From Arthrobacter sp. CDRTa11 (GTDB lineage: Bacteria > Actinomycetota > Actinomycetes > Actinomycetales > Micrococcaceae), in NCBI RefSeq assembly GCF_026427775.1, contig NZ_CP044532.1, positions 2,852,001 to 2,916,000 of the forward strand: DNA of 64,000 nucleotides, given 5' to 3'. Below, piece after piece: positions 1 to 9,553 of the stretch. Every line of letters starts with the position of its first letter. The first letter of the stretch is position 1. Position numbers and translations under genes: made by a program. A model generated the notes under the pieces. That model was not told where the DNA came from, made no database searches, and saw only the letters and a list, made by a program, of their open reading frames with translations.

Positions 1-517
1 TCCAGGCCAGGTCGGTATCACCGGCTTTGTAGGTGGTCCGGATGTTCTCCAGGGCCTGTTGCGGGTCCGGTTCATTCGCGGAATCGGTGATCCGGCGGTG
101 CGCGATCCGCCCGATCGAGGTTTCGCAGGCGTTTTCCGGGGCGCCGTGCGGCCACCACGCCACGATCGGGGCGTCCGGCAGCAACAGCGCGGCGACCAGG
201 GACTCGGACTCGTGTGCGAGCTGGCCGTAGCCGCGCAGCACGATCACCTCGGACGCGCCGGCGTCCCCGCCGACCCGGATCTGCGCGTCCAGCCGGTCCG
301 GGGCGTCCTTGCCGGCGTCGGCCAGCACAATGATCCGGCAGGGGTGTTCCCGGCTGGCCTCGTTCGCGGCCTCGATCGCTTCTTCCTCGAGCCCGGACTT
401 GGTCACGACCACCAGGGTCAGGACCCGGCCCAGCGCGATCACGCCGCCCTGCTCGCGCAGGGCCATGATCTTCTTGGACACCTTCGAAGTGGTGGTGTCC
501 GGCAAATCAACAATCAT
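1..517 (-). CDS. opcA: Glucose-6-phosphate dehydrogenase assembly protein OpcA (partial, C-terminus outside window)
   Basis: OpcA supports assembly and activity of the actinobacterial glucose-6-phosphate dehydrogenase in the oxidative pentose phosphate pathway. The reverse strand stays open from an ATG at 517 to the window edge (172 residues seen). The N-terminus begins MIVDLPDTTTSKVSKK and contains the family motif DAPIVAWWP near residue 115. The ATG overlaps the zwf stop by four bases (ATGA), which indicates translational coupling with the enzyme it serves. The reading frame is cut by the window boundary, not by a mutation. The call rests on motif recognition and on the fixed zwf-opcA order in actinobacteria. 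Confidence 0.93.
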   Translation of the reverse strand, partial: MIVDLPDTTTSKVSKKIMALREQGGVIALGRVLTLVVVTKSGLEEEAIEAANEASREHPCRIIVLADAGKDAPDRLDAQIRVGGDAGASEVIVLRGYGQLAHESESLVAALLLPDAPIVAWWPHGAPENACETSIGRIAHRRITDSANEPDPQQALENIRTTYKAGDTDLAW

Positions 518-2085
518 GGCCTTCTCCAGGTTCGTCCGTCACGGGCCAGCAGCTCATCAGCGCTGGCCGGGCCCCAGGAACCCGGGGCGTAGGGTTCGGG
601 CTGTTCATTCAGTTCGGCCCAGTAGTCCTCGAACGGGTCAAGGATCTTCCAGGACAGCTCCACTTCCTCATGCCGCGGGAACAACGGCGGCTCACCCAAC
701 AGCACGTCCAGGATCAGCCGCTCATACGCCTCGGGGGACGATTCGGTGAAGGAGTGCCCGTAGCCGAAGTCCATCGTCACGTCCCGGACTTCCATCTGGG
801 TGCCCGGGACCTTGGACCCGAACCTGATGGTCACGCCCTCATCGGGCTGGACCCGGATCACCACAGCGTTCTGACCGAAGTCATCCTCACCATGATCACG
901 GAAGAGCAGGTTCGGGGCGCGTTTGAACACCACCGCGATCTCCGTCACCCGCCGTCCCAGCCTTTTGCCCGCGCGCAGATAAAACGGCACTCCGGCCCAG
1001 CGCCGGGTATGGATGTCCACCCGGATCGCGGCGAACGTCTCGGTGGTGGAATCGGCCGGGATGCCCTCTTCCTCCAGGTAGCCCTGGACCTGCTCCCCGC
1101 CCTGCCAGCCGCCGGCGAACTGGCCGCGCGCTGAATGCGTGGACAGGTCATCAGGGAGCTTGACGGCGGCCAGGACCTTTTCCTTCTCGGCGCGCAAATC
1201 ATCGGCATTAAACGAAATCGGCTCTTCCATCGCGGTCAGCGCCAGCAGCTGCAGCAGGTGGTTCTGGATCACGTCGCGGGCCGCGCCCACACCGTCGTAA
1301 TACCCCGCCCGGCCGCCGGTACCAATGTCCTCAGCCATCGTGATCTGGACATGGTCCACGTAGTTCGCGTTCCACAACGGCTCAAACAACTGGTTCGCGA
1401 ACCGCAACGCCAGAATGTTCTGCACCGTCTCCTTCCCCAAATAATGATCGATCCGGAACACCGCGTCCGCGGGGAACACCGACTCCACAATGTCATTGAG
1501 CTTCCGGGCAGATTCCAGGTCATGGCCGAACGGCTTCTCAATCACCACCCGCCGCCACTTATCCCCCTCGGCCTGCGCCAGTCCGTGCTTGGACAGCTGC
1601 CGGCAGACCTGCTCAAACGCCTTCGGCGGGATCGAGAGGTAGAACGCATGGTTCCCCCGGGTCCCGCGGACATCGTCGAGTTCCTTAATGGTCTCGCCGA
1701 GCCGCTCGAAAGCGCCGTCATCATCAAACTCGCCCTGGACAAAACGGATGCCCTCCGAAAGCTGGTTCCACACCGCCTCATCAAAAGGCGTGCGCGCGTA
1801 GGCCTGCACGGAGGCCTTCACCTCAGCGGCGAAATCCTCCTTGTCCCACTCGCGCCGCGCGAAGCCGACCAGCGCGAAACTCGGCGGCAGCAACCCCCGG
1901 TTCGCCAGGTCATACACGGCCGGCATGAGCTTCTTGCGGGCAAGGTCGCCGGTGACTCCGAAGAGTACCAGCGAGGACGGACCGGCGATTCGGTTCAGGC
2001 GGCGGTCCCGCGGATCACGCAACGGATTACGCCCCGATTTACCCGGACGCAACCCGGATGTCCTGCCGTATTCAGTTTCTGGCAT
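514..2085 (-). CDS. zwf: Glucose-6-phosphate 1-dehydrogenase
   Basis: Catalyses NADP-dependent oxidation of glucose 6-phosphate to 6-phosphogluconolactone, the entry step of the oxidative pentose phosphate pathway in the cytosol. The 523-residue product has the nucleotide-binding motif GVTGDLARKKL near residue 45 and the substrate-binding signature RIDHYLGKE near residue 210. Length fits the family, with a short basic N-terminal extension of about 30 residues typical of actinobacterial versions. It lies 14 bases after pgi and overlaps opcA by four bases, so it is part of the same leftward operon. Confidence 0.97.
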   Translation of the reverse strand: MPETEYGRTSGLRPGKSGRNPLRDPRDRRLNRIAGPSSLVLFGVTGDLARKKLMPAVYDLANRGLLPPSFALVGFARREWDKEDFAAEVKASVQAYARTPFDEAVWNQLSEGIRFVQGEFDDDGAFERLGETIKELDDVRGTRGNHAFYLSIPPKAFEQVCRQLSKHGLAQAEGDKWRRVVIEKPFGHDLESARKLNDIVESVFPADAVFRIDHYLGKETVQNILALRFANQLFEPLWNANYVDHVQITMAEDIGTGGRAGYYDGVGAARDVIQNHLLQLLALTAMEEPISFNADDLRAEKEKVLAAVKLPDDLSTHSARGQFAGGWQGGEQVQGYLEEEGIPADSTTETFAAIRVDIHTRRWAGVPFYLRAGKRLGRRVTEIAVVFKRAPNLLFRDHGEDDFGQNAVVIRVQPDEGVTIRFGSKVPGTQMEVRDVTMDFGYGHSFTESSPEAYERLILDVLLGEPPLFPRHEEVELSWKILDPFEDYWAELNEQPEPYAPGSWGPASADELLARDGRTWRRP

Positions 2086-2099
2086 GGTTGCTTTTTGCC

Positions 2100-3734
2100 T
2101 TAGCTTTCAGTGACGGATGCTGACCGAGCGGCAAGGGCTGCGACAATCTCCTGCAGCTGTGCCACCCCGGCGGCGCGGTCGGTCAGGTGCAGACGCAGTA
2201 CGGGCCGTCCGTGGCCGGCCAGGACCTGGGCGTCCCCGGCGGCCTGCGCTGAGATCAGCTCCCCGAAGGTAAAGGGACGGTCAGGGATGGCCAGATCGGT
2301 GGCGGGAGCCGCCGTGACCTGGAGGAAGACGCCGATGGCGGGGCCCCCCTTGTGGAACTGACCGGTGGAGTGCAGGAAGCGCGGTCCCCAGCCGAAGGTG
2401 ACGGGACGGCCGCTGACTGCTGCCAGTTCGTCCCGGATGCCCTCGAGCTGCGCGAACGCGAGCCGGTCAAAGTATGCCTGAACACTGAGGTAGCTGTCCC
2501 CGGCAAGAGTCGCCAGCAGTGCGCGTACGGCGTCCTCGGCCGTGGCGGAGTCGCCGAGCCAGTCGCCGCCCCGTACTTCGACGGCACCGTCAACAAACGC
2601 AGCGGGCGTGGGTTCCGGCTGGGCGTCCAGCAGGCCGCGGGCAGCCACCTTGGCAGCCTCGACGTCGGGCTGGTCAAACGGGTTGATACCCAGCAGCCGT
2701 CCGGCGACGGCCGTGGCGAATTCCCAGACCATCATCTGGGTTGCCAGGCCGCCGGCAATGGCCACCTCGTTTTCACCGAGTTGAACGTCGGCGTCAGCAG
2801 CTACCAGCCGCACCACCAGGACGTCCTCGGCGCCGGAAGTGACCTCAGGCGAGGAGGGGCCGGCCACGACCGGCAGGACACCTGTCCCGAGCTTGCCGGT
2901 GGACTCGGCGATGAGCTGTTCGGCCCAGTCCGCGAAGCCCACAATGCCGGAGCCGTCCTCTGCGATGACAATCTTGTCCCGCAGCGGGCTGGTTCCGCCC
3001 AGGGCCGTTCCGAGGGCCAGCCCGATGTTCTCCGGGGCGTCCTCGTTCAGGATTTCGGCAGCTTCCTCGGCCTCGTCCAGGAAGGCCTGGATGTCCACGC
3101 CGGCCAGGCCCGAGGGCACCAGTCCGAATGCGGTGAGGGCAGAGTAGCGGCCGCCGACGTTGGGGTCGGCGTTGAAGACGGCCCGGTAGCCGGCTTCACG
3201 GGATGCCTTGTCCAGCGGGGAACCGGGATCGGTAACAATGATGATCCGGCTCTTGGCATCGATGCCGGCCTCGTTGAAGGCGTGTTCGAAAATCCTGCGC
3301 TGGGAGTCGGTTTCCAGGGTGGAACCGGACTTGGATGAAACCACAATGGCGGTCTCGGCCAGGCGGTCCGCGAGGGCTGCACTGACATGGTCGGGGTCGG
3401 TGCTGTCCAATACGGTCAGCTCGACGCCAGCGGTGCCGGCGATCACCTCGGGGGCAAGCGATGATCCGCCCATGCCGCAAAGCACGATCCGGGTGACACC
3501 TTCGGCCCTGAGGGCATCGCGCAGTTCCAGGATGCCTGGAACCAAGGGCTGCGAGACGGTGGCTGCCTCAACCCAGCCGAGGCGGACTGCCGACTCGGCT
3601 TCGGCGTCGGGACCCCACAGGGTGTGGTCCTTGGCAAAGATCCGGGTGGCAATGCGCTCCTCGACGAGGACCGGCAGGTGCTGTTCAAGTGCCCGCTGTG
3701 CGGCACCGGTGGCGTCGTAGCTGAGAGTACTCAT
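2100..3734 (-). CDS. pgi: Glucose-6-phosphate isomerase
   Basis: Interconverts glucose 6-phosphate and fructose 6-phosphate, linking glycolysis to the pentose phosphate enzymes encoded on either side. The 544-residue protein carries the SIS sugar-isomerase fold: VVSSKSGSTLET near residue 130 and the C-terminal segment GPRFLHSTGQ followed by HKGGP near residue 455. This isomerase type is found beside transaldolase in actinobacteria and is more divergent than the E. coli enzyme. The ATG at 3734 follows the tal stop by five bases, so tal and pgi are very likely co-transcribed. Confidence 0.93.
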   Translation of the reverse strand: MSTLSYDATGAAQRALEQHLPVLVEERIATRIFAKDHTLWGPDAEAESAVRLGWVEAATVSQPLVPGILELRDALRAEGVTRIVLCGMGGSSLAPEVIAGTAGVELTVLDSTDPDHVSAALADRLAETAIVVSSKSGSTLETDSQRRIFEHAFNEAGIDAKSRIIIVTDPGSPLDKASREAGYRAVFNADPNVGGRYSALTAFGLVPSGLAGVDIQAFLDEAEEAAEILNEDAPENIGLALGTALGGTSPLRDKIVIAEDGSGIVGFADWAEQLIAESTGKLGTGVLPVVAGPSSPEVTSGAEDVLVVRLVAADADVQLGENEVAIAGGLATQMMVWEFATAVAGRLLGINPFDQPDVEAAKVAARGLLDAQPEPTPAAFVDGAVEVRGGDWLGDSATAEDAVRALLATLAGDSYLSVQAYFDRLAFAQLEGIRDELAAVSGRPVTFGWGPRFLHSTGQFHKGGPAIGVFLQVTAAPATDLAIPDRPFTFGELISAQAAGDAQVLAGHGRPVLRLHLTDRAAGVAQLQEIVAALAARSASVTES

Positions 3735-3739
3735 ATGGA

Positions 3740-4855
3740 CTAGGAAGCCTTCCGTGCAGAGGCGAGGGCACCTTCAACGTCAGCCAAAAGTTCCTTCCAG
3801 CTGGCCACGAACTTGTCCAGGCCCTCGGATTCGAGGAGCGCAACGACTTCGTTGTAGGAGATGCCCAGGGCGTCCAGCGCGTCAAGGGTTGCGTTGGCCT
3901 CGGCGTAGCGGCCGGTGATGGTGTCACCGGTGATGACGCCGTGGTCAAACGTGGCGTCCAGCGTCTTCTCTGGCATGGTGTTGACCACACCGGGGGCAAC
4001 CAGTTCGGTCACGTACAGGGTGTCCGGGTAGGCCGGATCCTTCACCCCGGTGGAAGCCCACAGCGGGCGCTGGGGGAGGGCACCGGCGTCGGCCAGCAGG
4101 GCCCAGCGCTCCGTGGCGAAGAGTTCCTCGTAGACCTGGTAGGCCAGGCGGGCGTTGGCCACGCCGGCCTTGCCCTTGAGTGCCTTGGCCTCGTCGGTGC
4201 CGATGGCGTCAAGGCGCTTGTCGATTTCGGAGTCAACGCGGGAAACGAAGAACGAGGCCACCGAGTGGATCCGGGAGAGGTCGTGGCCGTTCTCCTTGGC
4301 CTGCTCAAGACCCAGCTGGAAGGCGTTGATGACAGCGCGGTAGCGCTCGAGCGAGAAGATCAGGGTCACGTTGACGCTGATGCCCTCGGCGAGGGTGGCC
4401 GTGATCGCTTCCAGGCCCTCGAGGGTGGCCGGGATCTTGATGTGGACGTTGTCCTTGTTGACCTTCTTGTAAAGGTGCTTCGCTTCGGCGATGGTGCCGG
4501 CCGTGTCCCATGCCAGGCGGGGATCCACCTCGATGGAAACGCGGCCGTCAACTCCCTTGGTTGCGGCGGCGACCGGTGCAAAGAGGTCGCAGGCGTCGGC
4601 AACGTCCGTGGTGGTGATCTCGAAGATGGTGTCCTCGATGCTGGCACCGGCCTCGGCCTGGGCCGCGATCGTGGCGTCGTAGTCCGTGCCCGAGGTGATC
4701 GCGGCGTGGAAGATGGACGGGTTGGTGGTGACACCAACAACGTTCTTCTCTTCGATGAGCTTGCGCAGCGTGCCGGTTTCGAGGCGGCTGCGGGAAAGGT
4801 CATCGAGCCAGATGGAAACTCCGGCGTCGGAGAGCTGCTGAGTGGGGGTAGTCAT
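3740..4855 (-). CDS. tal: Transaldolase
   Basis: Transfers a dihydroxyacetone unit between sugar phosphates in the non-oxidative pentose phosphate pathway. The 371-residue length matches the actinobacterial class. Landmarks are [15 protein letters not shown] near residue 40 and the Schiff-base lysine in [12 protein letters not shown] near residue 139. The ATG at 4855 is preceded by a clear AGGAG seven to eight bases upstream. It sits 24 bases downstream of tkt and five bases before pgi in one leftward transcription unit. Confidence 0.96.
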   Translation of the reverse strand: MTTPTQQLSDAGVSIWLDDLSRSRLETGTLRKLIEEKNVVGVTTNPSIFHAAITSGTDYDATIAAQAEAGASIEDTIFEITTTDVADACDLFAPVAAATKGVDGRVSIEVDPRLAWDTAGTIAEAKHLYKKVNKDNVHIKIPATLEGLEAITATLAEGISVNVTLIFSLERYRAVINAFQLGLEQAKENGHDLSRIHSVASFFVSRVDSEIDKRLDAIGTDEAKALKGKAGVANARLAYQVYEELFATERWALLADAGALPQRPLWASTGVKDPAYPDTLYVTELVAPGVVNTMPEKTLDATFDHGVITGDTITGRYAEANATLDALDALGISYNEVVALLESEGLDKFVASWKELLADVEGALASARKAS

Positions 4856-4879
4856 TTTTTGTATCTCCTGGAATAGGGT

Positions 4880-7066
4880 TCAGGCCTGCAGGCCAGCGAG
4901 GGAGTCCTTGGCAGCGGCGGCGACAGCCTCCGCCGTGATGCCGAACTCCTGGAAAAGGCGCTTGTAGTCGGCGGAAGCGCCATAGTGCTCGAGGCTGATG
5001 GAACGGCCGGCGTCGCCGACGAATTCCCTCCAGCCCAGGGCGAGCCCGGCTTCGACGGATACACGGGCTTTGACGCCGGCCGGAAGTACGGATTCGCGGT
5101 ACGCGGCATCCTGCTTGTTGAACCACTCCACGCAAGGCATGGAGACGACGCGGGCGGCGATGCCTTCAGCCTGGAGCGCTTCGCGTGCCTGGACGGCAAG
5201 CTGGACTTCGGAGCCGGTGCCAATGAGGATAACGTCGGCCGGAACGGTGGCGCCGTCCTTGGACGCCTCAGCCAGGACGTAGCCGCCCCTGGCCACACCG
5301 GAAACCGAACCGAACGTGTCGCCGTCGGCCTTGCCTTCGCCGCGGGCGTAGGTAGGGATGTTCTGGCGGGTCAGCACAATGCCGGCCGGGTTTTCGTGGT
5401 TCTCCAGCATGGTCTTCCATGCCACGGCCACCTCGTTGGCGTCGCCCGGGCGGACAACGTCCAGGCCCACGATGGCGCGCAGAGAGGCAAGCTGTTCCAC
5501 CGGCTGGTGGGTGGGACCGTCTTCGCCCAGGCCAATGGAGTCGTGGGTCCAGACGTACAGCGACGGGACGCCCATCAGGGCACCTAGCCGGATGGCGGGG
5601 CGCTGGTAGTCGCTGAAGATGAGGAAGGTGCCGGAGAAGGACCGGGTGTTGCCGTGGAGGCTGATGCCGTTCACGATGGCTGCCGCGGCGTGCTCACGGA
5701 TACCAAAGTGGAGCACGCGGCCGTACGGGTTGCCGGACCATGCATCAGTTTGCTTGGACGCCGGCACAAACGACGGCGAGCCCTCGATGGTGGTGTTGTT
5801 GGATTCGGCGAGGTCAGCGGAGCCACCCCAGAGTTCCGGCATGACCGGGCCCAGACCGTTGAGCACCTTGCCGGATGCGGCACGGGTGGACACGTCCTTG
5901 CCGGCTGGGAAGACCGGCAGTGCATCGTCCAGGCCTTCAGGCAGTTCGCGGGCTTCGATGCGCTGCAGGAGCGCGGCGCCTTCCGGGTTGGACGCCTGCC
6001 AGGAGTTGAAGGATTCCTCCCATTCCTTGCGGGCAGCTGCTCCGCGGTCCACCACGGCGCGGGCGTGGGCCAGGACGTCCTGGTCAACTTCGAAGGACTT
6101 CGCGGGATCGAACCCCAGGACCTCCTTCAGTGCCGCTACTTCCTCGGAGCCGAGGGCGGAACCGTGGATCTTGCCCGTGTTCTGCTTCTTCGGGGCCGGG
6201 TAGCCGATGATGGTGCGCAGCGAGACGATGGAAGGCTTGGACGTCTCGGCCTTGGCGGCGAGCAGTGCCGAGTAGAGCTCCTGCACGTCTTCCTTGTATT
6301 CGCCGGTTTTGGTCCAGTCGACGCGCTGGGTGTGCCAGCCGTAGGCTTCGTAGCGCTTCAGGACGTCTTCGGTGAAGGAGATGTCGGTATCGTCCTCGAT
6401 GGAGATGTGGTTCTCATCGTAGATAACGACCAGGTTGCCCAGCTCCTGGTGGCCGGCCAGCGAGGAAGCCTCGGCGGTTACGCCTTCCTGGAGATCGCCG
6501 TCGGAGGCGATAACCCAGATGGTGTGGTCGAACGGGCTGGTGCCGGCGGCAGCATCGGCATCGAACAGTCCGCGTTGGCGGCGCTGTGAGTACGCGAAGC
6601 CAACGGAGGACGCGAGTCCCTGGCCCAGCGGGCCGGTGGTGATCTCCACACCGGCAGTGTGCTTGTATTCCGGGTGCCCCGGGGTGAGGGAATTCCAGGT
6701 GCGCAGGGCCTCAAGGTCCTTCAGCTCCAGGCCGTAGCCCGAGAGGAACAGCTGGATGTACAGCGTCAGTGACGTGTGGCCGGGGGACAGGATGAAACGG
6801 TCACGTCCCAGCCAGTCAGGATTCCGCGGATCGTGGCGCATGAGCTTCTGAAAGAGAAGGTATGCGGCGGGCGCAAGGCTCATGGCGGTTCCGGGGTGGC
6901 CGTTGCCCACCTTCTCCACAGCGTCCGCGGCCAAAACGCGGACGGTATCCACGGCGCGCTGGTCCAAGCTGGTCCATGACAGTTCTTGCTCTTCCAAATG
7001 TGGCACGAAAACCGGGCCCCTCTCTGTGCTGATGGCGGGCGGTACACCGGATCCGGTCGGGGGCAC
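4880..7066 (-). CDS. tkt: Transketolase
   Basis: Thiamine-diphosphate enzyme moving two-carbon units between ketoses and aldoses in the non-oxidative pentose phosphate pathway. Seen are the N-terminal GNGHPGTAMSLAP motif, the ThDP-binding stretch ASDGDLQEG, and the pyrimidine-binding domain around GIREHAAAAIVNG. The longest frame gives 728 residues. Its first 20 residues look unlike the family, and an in-frame GTG at 7006 (or TTG at 6997) gives a more usual N-terminus reading EEQELSWTSLDQRAVD, so the true start is probably 7006. It is the first gene of the leftward tkt-tal-pgi-zwf-opcA run. Confidence 0.95.
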   Translation of the reverse strand: MPPTGSGVPPAISTERGPVFVPHLEEQELSWTSLDQRAVDTVRVLAADAVEKVGNGHPGTAMSLAPAAYLLFQKLMRHDPRNPDWLGRDRFILSPGHTSLTLYIQLFLSGYGLELKDLEALRTWNSLTPGHPEYKHTAGVEITTGPLGQGLASSVGFAYSQRRQRGLFDADAAAGTSPFDHTIWVIASDGDLQEGVTAEASSLAGHQELGNLVVIYDENHISIEDDTDISFTEDVLKRYEAYGWHTQRVDWTKTGEYKEDVQELYSALLAAKAETSKPSIVSLRTIIGYPAPKKQNTGKIHGSALGSEEVAALKEVLGFDPAKSFEVDQDVLAHARAVVDRGAAARKEWEESFNSWQASNPEGAALLQRIEARELPEGLDDALPVFPAGKDVSTRAASGKVLNGLGPVMPELWGGSADLAESNNTTIEGSPSFVPASKQTDAWSGNPYGRVLHFGIREHAAAAIVNGISLHGNTRSFSGTFLIFSDYQRPAIRLGALMGVPSLYVWTHDSIGLGEDGPTHQPVEQLASLRAIVGLDVVRPGDANEVAVAWKTMLENHENPAGIVLTRQNIPTYARGEGKADGDTFGSVSGVARGGYVLAEASKDGATVPADVILIGTGSEVQLAVQAREALQAEGIAARVVSMPCVEWFNKQDAAYRESVLPAGVKARVSVEAGLALGWREFVGDAGRSISLEHYGASADYKRLFQEFGITAEAVAAAAKDSLAGLQA

Positions 7067-7190
7067 GCTGTGGTGCCCGCTGCGGTGTGTACCAGCCGTT
7101 CACCATCGAAACGTTGATCTATCACTCAGTCGCCGGCATGGTGGGAATGCGTTTTCCACTGCTTCTCCCGCTGCGTGCTGATCTGGTGAC

Positions 7191-7219
7191 AGCTTAGCTC
7201 CATTCCACTGTCCGGTCAG
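7191..7219 (-). promoter_or_regulatory. Candidate promoter for the tkt operon
   Basis: On the reverse strand CTGACC (7219-7214) and TAAGCT (7196-7191) are separated by 17 bases, a plausible sigma-70-type pair about 185 bases upstream of the likely tkt start at 7006. Neither hexamer is a perfect consensus match and no start site is known, so this is only a candidate. Confidence 0.3.
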
Positions 7220-7354
7220 CGCAAATCTCACGTAGTGGACGCAATTTCCCCTTATGTGAATCACTGTTCCGGGCCGCTGACTTAATCTGATCGAAACAGC
7301 CTGCGCACGATCATCTGGGCCTAAAGCGGCGCCGTCCATCCGGTGCAGGCACGG

Positions 7355-7400
7355 TATGATAGGGAAGGCTTATGCCGGGTTGCCCGGCCCTGATCAGGGC
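7355..7400 (+). promoter_or_regulatory. Candidate ctaB -10 box and leader palindrome
   Basis: The roughly 510-base divergent gap between tkt and ctaB (7007-7516) holds no convincing gene. A good -10 hexamer TATGAT lies at 7355-7360, without a clear -35. Downstream, GCCCTGATCAGGGC at 7387-7400 is a perfect 14-base palindrome. If transcription starts near 7367, ctaB would have a leader of about 150 bases with this palindrome near its beginning, suitable for a repressor site. No regulator can be named from the sequence. Confidence 0.35.
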
Positions 7401-7516
7401 TGACGGAAACCTTCGGCCGTTGCCCGAACTCCTGGAATCGTCCTTTCCGTGGAGTAGCCCGGGGAATACGGCCGCAATGACAGCTGCACAGCAGACAGAA
7501 CTGCCAAACAGAACGG

Positions 7517-8476
7517 GTGACTGCCACCGTGAGCACAACCGATACGCCGTTGAACGCTTCCCGGGCCAGAGGGGGAGCAGGGCTGGCCCGCAAGGCCAAG
7601 GCGTATTTCGCCCTCACGAAGCCCCGGGTTATCGAACTGCTGCTGGTGAGCACTTTGCCCACCATGATCTATGCCGAGCGGGGTTTTCCGTCCGTCGGGC
7701 TCATCCTGGCCACGCTTGTGGGCGGTGCCTTTGCCGCTGGCAGCGCCGGAGCTTTCAACTGCTACATTGACCGGGACATCGACAAACTGATGCATCGCAC
7801 CGAGAACCGGCCCCTGGTCACGGGCGAGGTGACGCCCCGTGAAGCACTCATCTTCTCCTGGCTGCTGGGCGTTGCCGCGATCGTGATCCTCTGGTTCGGC
7901 GCCAACCCGTTGGCGGCGTGGCTGGGACTGGCCGCCATCTTCTTCTACGTGGTCATCTACACCATCATCCTGAAGCGGCGCACGGCGCAAAACATTGTGT
8001 GGGGCGGGGCCGCGGGCTGCTTTCCGGTCCTGATCGCCTGGGCTGCCGTCACCAACTCGGTGGAGTGGCCGGCGGTGATCCTCTTTATGGTCATCTTCCT
8101 GTGGACACCGCCGCATTACTGGCCGCTGTCCATGCGCTACGGCGAGGATTACCGCAACGCCAACGTTCCCATGCTTGGTGCCATCGCCGGCGCCAAGGTG
8201 GTCTCGGTCCAGGTGGTCCTCTACGCCTGGGCCATGGTGGCCTGCTCGTTGCTGATGGTTCCGGCAGGCGGGGCAGGCTGGGTCTACACCGTGACAGCGG
8301 TAGTGGCCGGCGCCTGGTTCCTGTACGAATCGCACTCCCTGTACATCCGCGCCCACCGCGAGGACATCCCGGACAAGCGGGCCATGAAGGTGTTCCACGG
8401 ATCCATCAGCTACCTGACGCTGCTCTTCATCGCACTGGCCGTCGACCCCTTCGTCGGCTCCGCCATCGTGGGCTAA
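7517..8476 (+). CDS. ctaB: Protoheme IX farnesyltransferase (heme O synthase)
   Basis: UbiA-family prenyltransferase that adds a farnesyl group to protoheme to make heme O, needed for aa3-type cytochrome oxidase; integral membrane protein. The 319-residue product is rich in hydrophobic segments and has the allylic-diphosphate motif [20 protein letters not shown] near residue 80 and the second loop [17 protein letters not shown] near residue 150. The chosen start is GTG 7517; a second in-frame GTG at 7529 is possible. Heme A synthase, the next enzyme in the pathway, is encoded just downstream on the other strand. Confidence 0.95.
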   Translation: MTATVSTTDTPLNASRARGGAGLARKAKAYFALTKPRVIELLLVSTLPTMIYAERGFPSVGLILATLVGGAFAAGSAGAFNCYIDRDIDKLMHRTENRPLVTGEVTPREALIFSWLLGVAAIVILWFGANPLAAWLGLAAIFFYVVIYTIILKRRTAQNIVWGGAAGCFPVLIAWAAVTNSVEWPAVILFMVIFLWTPPHYWPLSMRYGEDYRNANVPMLGAIAGAKVVSVQVVLYAWAMVACSLLMVPAGGAGWVYTVTAVVAGAWFLYESHSLYIRAHREDIPDKRAMKVFHGSISYLTLLFIALAVDPFVGSAIVG

Positions 8477-8515
8477 AGCCAACCAGACCCAACGCTCTCT
8501 CACCTTTCGCAGAAA

Positions 8516-8570
8516 AAACGGAAACCCTCTCGCACTTTCAAGTTCATTCAGTGCGTGAGGGTTTCCGTTT
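8516..8570 (+). terminator. Long hairpin terminator between ctaB and heme A synthase
   Basis: Arms 8516-8536 and 8550-8570 pair over 21 positions with a single mismatch around a 13-base loop, and the 3' end runs into TTT. Because the left arm begins with an A-run, the hairpin can serve both converging genes, ctaB and heme A synthase. Confidence 0.85.
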
Positions 8571-8601
8571 GCGCAGGATCTGAGGGAGGGGTGTCGCCTG
8601 G

Positions 8602-9546
8602 CTACTTGACCGGGCTGGACCGGGCCACATCGGCCGCGTTGGTTGCTGCGCTCATCAGCAGCGCCGCACCGAGCATGTGCGCCGCGACCAGCAGGGCAGG
8701 GATGCTGTTGTAGTACTGCGTGAAGCCGATGACCGCCTGTAGCAGGGTCACAGCCAGCAGCATCAACGCCGCCGTCCTGAAGGGCCCGGAGATGCGCCGT
8801 GTGAAAACGATCACCAGTGCAAAAAGCGTTCCGGCGGTGATCAGGTAGGCAGGAACGGCGTGGATATGGGAGAAGAGGTCCCAGTCCAGCCCGTTCCGCG
8901 GCGCGTCGGCATCGCCGGCATGCGGGCCCGCCCCAGTCACCACCACGCCCAACATCACGGCAGCGGCTGAGAAAAGCGCGACGGCGGCCGTCACCGGACG
9001 CAGGACGCCCGGCAGCGCGGGGAGCAGGGCGCTGGCAAAGCGCCCGGTCCGGCCGTAGGCCCGGTTCACCAGCAGCGTGGCGAACACCACCAGGGCCATC
9101 GAGACGAGGAAGTGCAGCCCGACAACCCACGGGTTGAGATTGGTCAGCACCGTGATGCCCCCAATCACGGCCTGCGCCGGAATACTCGCCAGCAGGCCAA
9201 GCGCCAGCAGGAAGAGGTCCCGCCGTTCCTTGCGAAGGTTCCACAGGTAGACCAGCATGAGCGCCGCCACTGCCGCGAGGGCAAAGGTCAGCAGCCTGTT
9301 ACCGAACTCGATGAATCCATGGATGCCCATTTCCGGGGTGTTCACCAGCGACGTGTCAGTGCAGCGCGGCCAGGTGGGACAGCCAAGGCCCGACGCCGTG
9401 AGCCGGACAGCGCCGCCGGTGACCACCAGGAGGGTCTGGCCGATGAGGGATGCCACCGCAAGGCGGCGGACACGGGTATCGACGGTGCGTGGCAAACCTG
9501 CGATGAGGCGGCCGGCGAACTGGGGGAGGCGTGAAGCCGTGCTCAC
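8602..9546 (-). CDS. ctaA: Heme A synthase (COX15/CtaA family)
   Basis: Oxidises the C8 methyl of heme O to give heme A for cytochrome c oxidase; polytopic membrane enzyme. With the GTG start at 9546 the protein has 314 residues and about eight hydrophobic helices. The first extracellular loop has the CtaA-type cysteine pair in SGLGCPTWPRC, and conserved histidines lie in the following helices. An ATG at 9633 is also in frame but would overlap the permease gene by 80 bases, so I prefer 9546, seven bases after the permease stop. It converges on ctaB, its pathway partner. Confidence 0.92.
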   Translation of the reverse strand: MSTASRLPQFAGRLIAGLPRTVDTRVRRLAVASLIGQTLLVVTGGAVRLTASGLGCPTWPRCTDTSLVNTPEMGIHGFIEFGNRLLTFALAAVAALMLVYLWNLRKERRDLFLLALGLLASIPAQAVIGGITVLTNLNPWVVGLHFLVSMALVVFATLLVNRAYGRTGRFASALLPALPGVLRPVTAAVALFSAAAVMLGVVVTGAGPHAGDADAPRNGLDWDLFSHIHAVPAYLITAGTLFALVIVFTRRISGPFRTAALMLLAVTLLQAVIGFTQYYNSIPALLVAAHMLGAALLMSAATNAADVARSSPVK

Positions 9547-9553
9547 GAATATC

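Noticed and set aside
1135..2103. 322-residue forward frame
   Set aside because: Exactly antisense to zwf; in GC-rich DNA such mirror frames are common.
7394..9244. 616-residue reverse frame across ctaB
   Set aside because: It is antisense to ctaB and heme A synthase, both certain genes, and its translation is low-complexity with no family features.
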